From CAZOKZ01 sp964580585 (lineage in GTDB: Bacteria > Sumerlaeota > Sumerlaeia > SLMS01 > JAHLLQ01), in contig CAZOKZ010000107.1 of the NCBI GenBank assembly GCA_964580585.1, positions 1-9,362 on the forward strand: DNA of 9,362 nucleotides, written 5' to 3'. The notes beneath the pieces are model-generated. The model worked only from the letters and a program-made list of their open reading frames with translations, was not told the origin of the DNA and did not search any database. Position numbers and translations under genes: made by a program. Of this stretch, positions 1-7,542 are shown in pieces (within the stretch, counting starts at the first letter, position 1; each line of letters begins with the position of its first letter).

Positions 1-72
1 GGTTTGCTCGCTAAATTCCGGCGCTTTAACGCGGCGAAAAAAATGTTATAATAAAATCGAATCGCCGATCGA

Positions 73-1395
73 TCAGGCTTTAAAAACGGCGTTGGCCTTC
101 AGACCGTTCATTGCGTTACGCGTGTCGATAACGAGCCGTGCGCGACGCGCCAGGTCGGTGTAATCGATGCACGTATGAGCGGTGCAGATTACGACGGCAT
201 CGTAATCGCCCGCGCGATCGAGCGAGATGCTTTCACGCCCGGCCAGGTGGGAGTAGTGGCGCGAGGGGCGGATTACCGGGATATAAGGGTCGTGATAATT
301 GGTAGTGGCGCCTTTTTCTTCATACAAATCGATCAATTTCAGCGTCGGACTTTCACGCACATCGTCCACGTCGTTTTTGTAAGCCAATCCGACGAGCAGC
401 AACCGACTCCCTTTTAATGCACGCCCGTGTTCGTTGAGCGCCTCCATGGTGCGTTGGATCACATAATAAGGCATTTGCGTGTTAATTTCGCCCGCCAACT
501 CGATAAACTTTGTCGGCATATCGAACTCGCGTGCTTTCCACGTTAAATAGAAGGGGTCGATCGGAATGCAGTGCCCGCCCAAACCTGGCCCAGGTGTAAA
601 CGGCATGTACCCAAACGGCTTGGTTTTTGCGGCGTCGATTACCTCCCAGATATCGATGCCCATGCGCTGGAAGACGACTTTCAACTCGTTGACCATCGCG
701 ATGTTCACGCATCGGAAGATGTTTTCCACCAGCTTGGTTGCCTCCGCTGCCGAACAGGAGGACACCGGAACCGTTTGCACTACAACCGCATCGTAGAGCG
801 CACAGGCGATTTCGAGCGCTTCGGGCGTGTGTCCGCCGACGACTTTTGGAATCGTCGAAGTCTGGTACTTCTTGTTGTTCGGATCTTCGCGTTCGGGGGA
901 ATACGCGACGTGGAAATCTAAACCGGCTTTCATTCCCGAAACGCGTTCGAGCGCCGGGATAACCACCTCGTCCGTGGTGCCCGGGTACGTTGTCGATTCC
1001 AGGCAGACGAGCTGCCCGTGCCGCATATGTGGCGCAATCGACTCGCACGTTTGCACGATATACGTCATGTCCGGCTCGCGATTGGTGGTCAGCGGCGTCG
1101 GCACACAGAGCAAAATCGCGTCGCATTCGCCGACGTGCGAGTAGTCCGTCGTGCTTTTGAACCGTCCGGAGGCGTTTAGTGCCCGGAGAGAATCGTTGGA
1201 AATGTACTGGATATAGGTCTCTGAGGCGGCAAGTTTGGTAATTTTTTCCGGATCAATGTCCAAGCCGACCAACTGGAAGCCCTTTCCGTGAAAGGTCAGC
1301 ACCAATGGCAAGCCGACGTACCCAAGGCCGACAACGCCAACAATGGCCTCGCGGGATGCAATGCGATCGAGGAATTCCTGGGAAGAAAGCGACAT
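73..1395 (-). CDS. wbpA: WbpA-type UDP-N-acetyl-D-hexosamine 6-dehydrogenase
   Basis: This 440-residue enzyme belongs to the UDP-glucose/GDP-mannose dehydrogenase superfamily. The family carries out a four-electron, NAD+-dependent oxidation of the C6 hydroxyl of a UDP-sugar to a uronate in the cytoplasm, feeding surface polysaccharide or O-antigen synthesis. Visible motifs, in order: Rossmann loop GLGYVGLP (residues 23-30), VPTPL (98-102), ESTTYPGTT (133-141), SPERED (166-171), KLVEN with the conserved Lys221, and GLGGHCIPIDPFYL (271-284) with catalytic Cys276. A C-terminal Rossmann-like domain follows, with LLLVGLAYKNDVDDVRESP (332-350). The HCIPIDPFYL and ESTTYPGT wording matches the UDP-GlcNAc 6-dehydrogenase (WbpA) branch rather than UDP-glucose dehydrogenases, but the exact substrate cannot be proved from sequence. 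The ATG fits the family's usual N-terminus. Its ribosome-binding site is weak (an AGG about 11 nt upstream). It lies 117 nt after the previous gene, and its 3' neighbour is outside the window. Confidence 0.94.
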   Translation of the reverse strand: MSLSSQEFLDRIASREAIVGVVGLGYVGLPLVLTFHGKGFQLVGLDIDPEKITKLAASETYIQYISNDSLRALNASGRFKSTTDYSHVGECDAILLCVPTPLTTNREPDMTYIVQTCESIAPHMRHGQLVCLESTTYPGTTDEVVIPALERVSGMKAGLDFHVAYSPEREDPNNKKYQTSTIPKVVGGHTPEALEIACALYDAVVVQTVPVSSCSAAEATKLVENIFRCVNIAMVNELKVVFQRMGIDIWEVIDAAKTKPFGYMPFTPGPGLGGHCIPIDPFYLTWKAREFDMPTKFIELAGEINTQMPYYVIQRTMEALNEHGRALKGSRLLLVGLAYKNDVDDVRESPTLKLIDLYEEKGATTNYHDPYIPVIRPSRHYSHLAGRESISLDRAGDYDAVVICTAHTCIDYTDLARRARLVIDTRNAMNGLKANAVFKA

Positions 1396-1512
1396 GGGTA
1401 TGCGAGCCTAACTAAGAAAATGCGCCGTCGGGCGGGATAACCGGGTCAGCATGGAAGAATAGGGAACGAGGGTGCGAGGCAATTTTCCAGGGGAGAAAAC
1501 TTTTTCGGTGCC

Positions 1513-3294
1513 TTAGTCGGTCAGGCATGCTTTCCGGGCTAACCTTCCCAGAAAGCGGGGAAGGCGGCAGACAATCTTTGCAATAACCTCGAGATGGCTG
1601 AATCTCCGGTCGTGCCACGCATCGTGAAACCATCGTGGGTACGGGTCTTCACTCGGTTCCAGGCGCGAGGCGTGCGAAAGAATCCACCGCCCATCCCGCA
1701 CAACGATTACCACGTCGCCTTCTTTGGTTTCAATGCGCCGTCGCTGGGCAAGGAGTAAATCGCCAGGGGCATAATCCGGCAGGGCTGAAGTGCCTTCGAC
1801 TCGAACGAAGAACATTTTTGGCACGCCGGGCAATGGGGGCAAACCAGCAGGTACCGGTTCGTTGTTTATGCATCTCAAAACAAGCGGTTTCTTGTCGAAA
1901 AGATCGTTGTCGTAGCGTGAAACGATCGGACGCGACTGGTGCCACGGGACAGTCTTTTCATTATAGCGAACCAGCACTGGATCGGGGAGTGGCTCTAACG
2001 CCAGAAACTTTTCATCGTGAGGGAGGCGATCATCGGGCAGGTGATTCTCCTTCGTTTGCTTAGGCGGTGTGTTAAAATCTGGAACCGTCGATCTGGTGGG
2101 CAGTTTCAATCTCATTTCAGACGCGATAACCAAGGGGTCGGTATCGTCGAGCAAGTCGGGGTAACGCTTTTCGGGCGGCTCGTATTCGAAGATAGGATTT
2201 GGCTTGAGAAACCAGGCATCCTCGCTTGGCCTAACCAGACGGTCTAACATGCGAATCGCACGAATGAGCGGTTCGCCGTCTTCGTATTCCACCGTTCCCT
2301 TGATCAATAATTGCCCATAGCTGAAATAATTATCACGCCGATTGATTACGTAATTTTCCGTTGTAATCGAGCGATCGCCAACCACAGGGATGCTTACCGA
2401 ACTCTCTTCAGCCCGCCGATAATCTCGAATCCCATCGGGAATTCTAAAGTTATAATCGCGAAATCGTTCAGAAAAGAGAGTAAAACGTTCGACTTCTAGA
2501 TCTTCCAGTCTCCCAAATTGCTCGTGTCGTCCAGCAACCCAAACGGTTGTCCCCGCCGGTGGTTTCAGAGCCTTGATTCCCATGACGCAATTCAACCGAA
2601 TGCCATGCAATGCGGCTTCGATTGTCATGGGCGAGAGGAGCAGCCCGATATCCTGTTTGGGATCGAGATCGTGAAATTCCCATGTCAGCGTTCCAGCCTC
2701 ATCGTCGATGGCCCAACCCTCCGGGGTTGCCTCGCGAATCGCCCAGAGGGGGATTCCCTTCGCGTGAATTTGAACGATTGCTTCGCCGATGGTTCCTTGC
2801 CAGTAAGCGCCCGTGCGCAGGATGTAGGAAAACGGCATGCGGCCGCCCCAGTGGTAATGAATCAATGGCGTATCGTATTCCGCGCGCAACCGCGTGATTT
2901 TGCGTGCCGGGAACGTTTGATTCCAAACGTACCATGCGGGAAATTCCGGATGTTGGATGCGAGACGAATCGACTTGAACTCTTTCCCCGTTCGCGAATGC
3001 CTTGAATGCCAGCATTACCTCAACGCTGTAAATCGTATCGCCGTCGCCAATCGTAGGAAAACCAACCTCGATGGTAACGTCGTCATCAGAAAGATTTTCG
3101 AACTCGAAGTCCGCTTCGACGACTGCAACGTGTGGATACATATAAACATCGACGCGTTCGCGAACCATGCGGATCGGCGGTATGTTCATATTAATGGGCA
3201 TCATGGTCGATGCCACCGCGCGCATCGGACAAAAATCCGCATACGCGACCGGTAGGTTCTCAACCCATTGCTGTAGCTTGCCAAAACCCCTCAT
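1513..3294 (-). CDS. Unknown protein: DUF4424-like domain fused to LexA/S24-like domain
   Basis: This 593-residue protein has no assigned function. Residues about 35-220 resemble the DUF4424 pattern: IRMVRERVDVYMYPHVAVVEADFEF (41-65, abridged as IRM...DFEF), ENLSDDDVTIEVGFP (66-80), WNQTFPA (124-130), a YILRTGAYWQGTIG stretch (157-170) and a late DIGLLL (215-220). Residues about 300-490 are Pro- and charge-rich with no recognised fold. Residues about 495-582 look like a LexA/S24 fold: a VEGTSALP box (499-506), then PGDLLL (510-515), EGDVVIVVRDGRW (525-537) and a final VIAKIV (570-575). Ser503 falls at the nucleophile position, but the place where LexA has its catalytic Lys holds Ser540-His541, so proteolysis is doubtful. 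No signal peptide or membrane helix is seen, which is odd because DUF4424 proteins are normally exported. The ATG has a good ribosome-binding site (GGAG, 8 nt upstream). The DNA is more AT-rich than the neighbours. The domain calls are pattern-based and moderate in certainty; that the gene is real is more certain. Confidence 0.85.
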   Translation of the reverse strand: MRGFGKLQQWVENLPVAYADFCPMRAVASTMMPINMNIPPIRMVRERVDVYMYPHVAVVEADFEFENLSDDDVTIEVGFPTIGDGDTIYSVEVMLAFKAFANGERVQVDSSRIQHPEFPAWYVWNQTFPARKITRLRAEYDTPLIHYHWGGRMPFSYILRTGAYWQGTIGEAIVQIHAKGIPLWAIREATPEGWAIDDEAGTLTWEFHDLDPKQDIGLLLSPMTIEAALHGIRLNCVMGIKALKPPAGTTVWVAGRHEQFGRLEDLEVERFTLFSERFRDYNFRIPDGIRDYRRAEESSVSIPVVGDRSITTENYVINRRDNYFSYGQLLIKGTVEYEDGEPLIRAIRMLDRLVRPSEDAWFLKPNPIFEYEPPEKRYPDLLDDTDPLVIASEMRLKLPTRSTVPDFNTPPKQTKENHLPDDRLPHDEKFLALEPLPDPVLVRYNEKTVPWHQSRPIVSRYDNDLFDKKPLVLRCINNEPVPAGLPPLPGVPKMFFVRVEGTSALPDYAPGDLLLAQRRRIETKEGDVVIVVRDGRWILSHASRLEPSEDPYPRWFHDAWHDRRFSHLEVIAKIVCRLPRFLGRLARKACLTD

Positions 3295-3359
3295 GGTGGA
3301 AACTCCATGAGAGAGTTGAACGATAGAATTACAAGCGTGTCAATTCCTGGTGCAGAAAT

Positions 3360-4346
3360 CTAAACCAACGCCCCGCGGCACGACGACCCGCACCCGGCGG
3401 TGCAACCCAGGCAATGGTCTCCGGTGTGAATGGGAAGGGCGCGCAGGTCTTCGGCGGTCAGGTCGGTAATCTTAATCGGCGTTTCCCCGCCCAGCGGCAG
3501 ATCGAGCATCTGGTTGAAGTCGCAGTCGTATAGATAACCGCGATAATCCACCGATAGATAAGTGCGACACATGATGCCCTGTACCGCGCTCGGGTTAAAG
3601 GATTGCATGAGAAGACCGTAGTAATTCTCCAGGCGGTCGGTGCGTTTCAAATCGCTGCTGAATCGACCGATGGGCATGTTGGTAATCGTGATCAGGCGGT
3701 CGAACCGGACGCCGAATCGCTCGCGTAGCTGCATGCGGTAATCGTCTTCGAGCTTTTGCCCGTCGGGCGGCAAGCTTGGCCCCAACGGGTTGTACACGAG
3801 GTCGAGCTGGAGGTCGATGCCTGCGCCTTCCGTCACGCCGTAGCCGTGCTCGTTCAGCAATTGCAGTCCGTGAATCGAGGCGTCGTACACGCCGTCGCCG
3901 CGTTGCTTGTCCACGTTCTCGGCCAGATAGCAGGGGAGCGAAGCGACCACGTGGATGGAATTTTCCGCTAGAAAATCGGCGAGGTCTTCGTATCCCGGCT
4001 GGCTGAGGATTGTCAGGTTGCAGCGGTCGATCACGTGTTTGCCGCGCGCGCGCCCTGCAAGGGCCAGTTTGCGAAACACCGGCGACATCTCGGGCGCGCC
4101 GCCCGTGATGTCGAGCACCTCGATACTTGGTGTTGTGTCCAAAAACCGGATGCAGGCATCGGCGACTTCGTCGCTCATCAACTCGGTGCGCGTTGGGCCG
4201 GCGTTTACGTGGCAATGGCGACAGGTCTGGTTACAGAGCCTTCCAACGTTGACTTGCAAAACCTCAAGGGGACCACGCTTTAATTCCACTCCGTGGGCCG
4301 CCAGGGTTTCGTCGAACCGGTTGGTATGTTGGGCTTGAGCGATCAT
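3360..4346 (-). CDS. arsS: ArsS-type radical SAM protein with Cys-rich DUF3641-like C-terminus
   Basis: This is a 328-residue radical S-adenosylmethionine enzyme of the arsenosugar biosynthesis ArsS type. The CNQTCRHCH motif gives the CxxxCxxC iron-sulfur ligands (Cys38, Cys42, Cys45). TGGAPE (81-86) is the SAM-binding GGE-like motif, and SLPCYLAENVDKQRG (136-150) and DLVYNPLGPSLPP (182-194) are typical of this family. The C-terminal half carries further cysteines: Cys260 (IMCRTYLSVDYRG), Cys275 (YDCDFNQML) and the tail CLGCTAGCGSSC (312, 315, 319, 323), probably an extra cluster or thiol site. ArsS is thought to use SAM to place a 5'-deoxyadenosyl group on a methylated arsenical made by ArsM; no arsM is in the window. 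Some family members are selenoproteins. Here Cys319 is encoded by TGC (3392-3390), so this copy is a plain Cys form. The ATG has GGAG 6 nt upstream. The specific substrate is inferred from family resemblance only. Confidence 0.88.
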   Translation of the reverse strand: MIAQAQHTNRFDETLAAHGVELKRGPLEVLQVNVGRLCNQTCRHCHVNAGPTRTELMSDEVADACIRFLDTTPSIEVLDITGGAPEMSPVFRKLALAGRARGKHVIDRCNLTILSQPGYEDLADFLAENSIHVVASLPCYLAENVDKQRGDGVYDASIHGLQLLNEHGYGVTEGAGIDLQLDLVYNPLGPSLPPDGQKLEDDYRMQLRERFGVRFDRLITITNMPIGRFSSDLKRTDRLENYYGLLMQSFNPSAVQGIMCRTYLSVDYRGYLYDCDFNQMLDLPLGGETPIKITDLTAEDLRALPIHTGDHCLGCTAGCGSSCRGALV

Positions 4347-4380
4347 GCACGTCTCCGGCGTGAGATGCCGTTGTGGCAGG

Positions 4381-4407
4381 CAATCGCCGTGCCATGACGG
4401 GCGATTG
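4381..4407 (-). other. Hairpin between acyltransferase and radical SAM genes
   Basis: CAATCGCC (4381-4388) and GGCGATTG (4400-4407) form a perfect 8-bp stem with an 11-nt loop in the 79-nt gap after the acyltransferase stop. A second, smaller hairpin, TGCC(4366-4369)-GTTGT-GGCA(4375-4378), follows it in the direction of transcription. Neither is followed by a T-run on the minus strand, so a classical intrinsic terminator is not supported. It could be a processing or mRNA-stabilising structure. Confidence 0.4.
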
Positions 4408-4425
4408 TAAGGCGGTTCTCGAAGA

Positions 4426-5628
4426 TCAGTCGGCGGTGGCGTTGCTCACCATTTCCGGCGAAGCAGCGGGTTTCGAGCGCTCGTCCGGGGTGAATTTGTA
4501 GGCATACAGGTCCTTGTACTTCAGGAACCGTTTTTCGTACACATGCCAGCTCAACCACCCTAGAGCGAGCACCAGCGGCAAGTGCACGACCATATACAAC
4601 ACGTAGGACGGGATGTGCGACTCGAATCCCAGACGCGTGACGGACGGTTGCAGTTTGAAGTGCCGGAAAACCATGTTGACGAGAACGTGGATGATGTAAA
4701 TGCAGTAACTGAACTTGCCAAATGTTCTCAGCATGCGATTCATGCACAACCGCTTGAGCCAGGAATTGTCCGCAGCGTTCATCACTAACGCCATGAACGA
4801 CATGCTGCAAATGCCGATGATCGAATACATCAACGCTTGTTCGGCGAGATTCCATCGTCCGCGGTCAAAACTATGGTGGCGGATAAACGTGCCGACGATT
4901 GCCAGCGCGGCAACTCCGAAGGCAATCCACGCGGTTTTGTTCCATCGGGCGAGACCTTCCGGCGTTCGGTACAACATTGCCAGCAATCCGCCGAACGCCA
5001 GCGCGTCCATGCGCGAGGTGGTCAGCACGTAATTGGCTTCGGGATAACCTGCCAGGGCAACACCCAGCCGGATCAGCGGGGTGGTTGCAAGAATGCCGAT
5101 CAACGTGGGAACGAGTTTGCGGCGGCTGACAAGGTAAACAACCAACGGCCAGACGATGTAGAATTGTTCTTCGATGGCGAGCGACCAGAAGTGAGCGATG
5201 CCTTTCGGTGGCCAACCGCTTACCGCTGTCCAGATATTCGAGCCGTAAAACCAGAACCATAACGTTTCGGTGTTGCTGATCAGGTGCTTGCCAAAGAACG
5301 GCATGACCAGAAAAAACAGCACCAGCACGGCGTAATACAGGGGGAAAATACGCAAAACGCGGCGCATATAAAACGCCGAGAAATAATTCGAGGCGCCTTT
5401 GGCATCGACTAGAATGCCGGTGATCAGAAAACCCGACAGAACGAAAAACAGATCCACGCCCACCCAACCGGCGTCGATGGCACGAAAGAAAATTTTCTCG
5501 AACGCGTCCTTGGGATGAATATGATTCATCGTCGCGTGATGAAACAGAATCAACAAAATGGCAATCCCGCGCACGCCATCGAGCGCGGGAATATGGCCAG
5601 GTTTGCGGATCGGTTCTGCGGCGTTCAT
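4426..5628 (-). CDS. Acyltransferase-3 family integral membrane protein (OafA/YrhL-like)
   Basis: This 400-residue polytopic membrane protein belongs to the acyltransferase-3 family, whose members move acetyl or other acyl groups across the inner membrane onto sugars of O-antigen, exopolysaccharide, peptidoglycan or other glycans. The N-terminus shows the hallmark R-x10-H arrangement (Arg20 in LDGVRGIAI, His31 in LFHHATM). Other family blocks follow: GVDLFFVLSGFLIT (57-70), RRVLRIFPLYYAVL (89-102), HFWSLAIEEQFYIVWP (146-161), and a late helix with FGKFSYCIYIIHVLV before a charged cytoplasmic-type tail. About ten hydrophobic segments are apparent. No SGNH domain is fused. It starts 4 nt after the pepF stop with only a weak GGGAT-type ribosome-binding site lying inside pepF, which suggests translational coupling. 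The acceptor is unknown; the WbpA-type dehydrogenase further downstream makes a surface glycan plausible but unproven. Confidence 0.92.
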   Translation of the reverse strand: MNAAEPIRKPGHIPALDGVRGIAILLILFHHATMNHIHPKDAFEKIFFRAIDAGWVGVDLFFVLSGFLITGILVDAKGASNYFSAFYMRRVLRIFPLYYAVLVLFFLVMPFFGKHLISNTETLWFWFYGSNIWTAVSGWPPKGIAHFWSLAIEEQFYIVWPLVVYLVSRRKLVPTLIGILATTPLIRLGVALAGYPEANYVLTTSRMDALAFGGLLAMLYRTPEGLARWNKTAWIAFGVAALAIVGTFIRHHSFDRGRWNLAEQALMYSIIGICSMSFMALVMNAADNSWLKRLCMNRMLRTFGKFSYCIYIIHVLVNMVFRHFKLQPSVTRLGFESHIPSYVLYMVVHLPLVLALGWLSWHVYEKRFLKYKDLYAYKFTPDERSKPAASPEMVSNATAD

Positions 5629-5632
5629 GCAC

Positions 5633-7441
5633 TTATCCCAAGAGGGTCTTCAGTTCCTCGACCGACTTCTTGAACGTGGCGAATGCATCGGTCAGCACCG
5701 TGCGATCGGTTAAATCTACGCCGCCAAGTTGAACGAGGTCCAGCGGATCGGCGGAACCGCCCGAGCGCAGGAAGTCGAGGTATTGTTCGCGCAAATCGGC
5801 ATTTTGCAGAATGCGTTGGCTGAAAATCTGCGCGGCGCAAAAGCCCGTCGCGTATTTGTACACATAGAAGTTGTAGTAAAAGTGTGGAATGCGCGACCAC
5901 TCGTTGCGAATGCGTTCGTTGGCTTTCACGGCGGGTCCGTAGTACTTGGCGTTCAATGCGTAATACTGATCGCCGAGCGTTTTCGCCGTCAACGGCACGC
6001 CGCTCGCGTCCAGTACGTGGATCATGCGCTCAAATTCCGCAAACATCGTCTGGCGGAATACGGTGCCTTTGAATTGATCGCACAAGTGATTCAGCAAATA
6101 CGCACGGAAACGCGGATCGTCGGTGTTTTCCAGCAGATAGTGATGCAGCAGCGCTTCGTTGGTCGTCGAGGCGATCTCGGCCACGAAAATCGTGTAGTCC
6201 GCATAGCGATAGGGCTGCGTGCGATTGGCCAGCCAACTGTGCATCGAGTGCCCGAGTTCGTGCGCGAGTGTAAACACCCAGTCGAGCGTGCCCTGGTAGT
6301 TCATCAGGATGAAGGGTTGAGTCGAGTAACTACCACCCGAGTAGGCGCCGCTGCGTTTGCCTTTCGACTCGAACACATCAACCCAGCGCTGGGCGAAACA
6401 CTCGGCCACGCCCTTGGCGTATTCCTCGCCGAGTGGTTGGCACGCATCGCGTACCCACTCGCATGCTTTCGACCACTCGACTTTCATCTCGAAATTCGGC
6501 ACGATGGGAACGTAAAAGTCCCACATGTTGATATTTTCGATGCCGAGCGTGCGTTGGCGCAGTTCGACGTATTCGTAGAAGATCGGCAGCGCTTCGTGTG
6601 TCGCTTCGATCAACGTATCGTAGAGCGAAACCGGGATATTGTCGTGGTGCAGCGATGCTTCGAGGGCCGACGGGAAGTTACGAATCTTCGCATTGTAATT
6701 GTGCAGCTTCACGTTGCCGGAAAGCGTCGAGGCCAGCGTGTTTTCAAACCCGGTGTAAGTGTCGTACATTGCCTCGAACGCGCGTTGACGGACGTTGCGG
6801 TCTTTGCTTTCCAGGAACGTGACGTAGCGCCCGTTTGTCAGCGGTTGTTTTTTGCCGTTTTGAACTTCCACGTCGGGAAATTTCATGTCGGCATTGGTCA
6901 GGTAACCGAACGTATTGTTCGGGTTCCGGAAAATTTCCGCCGCCATGGAAAGCAAAGTCTCTTCTTTGTCGGAAAGCACATGGGGTTTTTGGCGGATCAA
7001 AACCGTCATCGTGCGTTTGTAATCGGCCAGTTCGGCGGCATCGCGCCATGCTTCGAGCGTTTCGAGCGGCTGCGATAAGATTTCCGGCGTTGTCCATGCG
7101 GTTAAACCACCAATTTCCGCGTACTTGGCCATCATGCGTTGTTGGCGTGCCTGGTTGACGCTGTCGCCCGTGTTTTCGTCCTCGCGGTGGTGGGCGAACG
7201 ACATCAGACGCTCGATGAGGACGTAGAGTTTATCTTCGGCGCGGAACAACTCGGCGAGCGTAGCGGCATTGGCGAGTTTGCCTTTCAGCGCAAGGATGGG
7301 TTTCAGCAAGCCATCGAGCGTGTTGAAGTCTTCTTCCCATGCTTCGGGGGTTGGATAAACCGATTCCAGGTTCCAGGTGTATTCGACGGGAATATTGTGG
7401 CGTTCGGGGACTTTATCGGCAACGGGAGCAGCAGTGGACAT
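5633..7441 (-). CDS. pepF: Oligoendopeptidase F, M3B zinc metallopeptidase
   Basis: This 602-residue cytoplasmic zinc endopeptidase degrades short peptides, normally downstream of peptide uptake or protein turnover. The length is the usual one for PepF. The HELGH zinc motif is at 394-398, with His394 and His398 as ligands and Glu395 as catalytic base; the third ligand is Glu422 in FVAEIASTTNE. Other family blocks are YTWNLESVYP near the N-terminus (21-30), SGAYSGGSYSTQPFILMNY (364-382) and the substrate-contacting RIPHFYYNFYVYKYATG (517-533). All expected catalytic residues are present and there is no signal peptide. The ATG is supported by AAGGA 9 nt upstream. A weak candidate promoter and a CACGAAG-type repeat lie just upstream, so this gene may begin a transcript that continues into the acyltransferase 4 nt after its stop. 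Confidence 0.96.
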   Translation of the reverse strand: MSTAAPVADKVPERHNIPVEYTWNLESVYPTPEAWEEDFNTLDGLLKPILALKGKLANAATLAELFRAEDKLYVLIERLMSFAHHREDENTGDSVNQARQQRMMAKYAEIGGLTAWTTPEILSQPLETLEAWRDAAELADYKRTMTVLIRQKPHVLSDKEETLLSMAAEIFRNPNNTFGYLTNADMKFPDVEVQNGKKQPLTNGRYVTFLESKDRNVRQRAFEAMYDTYTGFENTLASTLSGNVKLHNYNAKIRNFPSALEASLHHDNIPVSLYDTLIEATHEALPIFYEYVELRQRTLGIENINMWDFYVPIVPNFEMKVEWSKACEWVRDACQPLGEEYAKGVAECFAQRWVDVFESKGKRSGAYSGGSYSTQPFILMNYQGTLDWVFTLAHELGHSMHSWLANRTQPYRYADYTIFVAEIASTTNEALLHHYLLENTDDPRFRAYLLNHLCDQFKGTVFRQTMFAEFERMIHVLDASGVPLTAKTLGDQYYALNAKYYGPAVKANERIRNEWSRIPHFYYNFYVYKYATGFCAAQIFSQRILQNADLREQYLDFLRSGGSADPLDLVQLGGVDLTDRTVLTDAFATFKKSVEELKTLLG

Positions 7442-7476
7442 ACGATAGATTCCTTATTCATCAAGGTTGGGCGGTG

Positions 7477-7506
7477 ATTTGAGACGCGAGGCACCATGCT
7501 CGGCAA
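7477..7506 (-). promoter_or_regulatory. Weak candidate sigma-70-like promoter for pepF
   Basis: On the minus strand TTGCCG (7506-7501) and TCAAAT (7482-7477) lie 18 bp apart. Each matches four of six consensus bases. The predicted transcript would start about 30 nt before the pepF ATG, between the repeat element and the gene. With matches this weak it could be chance. Confidence 0.25.
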
Positions 7507-7542
7507 GGGGATTTCTGGCGAAGGGGATGAGAAGAACATCTA

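Noticed and set aside
1456..1482. TTGCCT/TATTCT boxes as a promoter for the dehydrogenase gene
   Set aside because: The spacing is only 15 bp and both boxes are imperfect; not better than chance.
1483..1505. Possible terminator after the 593-residue gene (TTTTC and GAAAA arms plus an A/T run)
   Set aside because: The stem is only about five mostly A-T pairs and no T-run follows on the minus strand, so it does not meet the pattern of an intrinsic terminator.
2518..3255. A 245-codon plus-strand frame opposite the 593-residue gene
   Set aside because: The minus-strand frame is far longer, has a good ribosome-binding site and recognisable domain patterns. The plus frame has neither.
5729..7078. 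A 449-codon open frame on the plus strand opposite pepF
   Set aside because: It lies wholly antisense to a gene with every M3 catalytic motif, its translation matches no family I know, and long antisense frames are expected opposite GC-rich genes.
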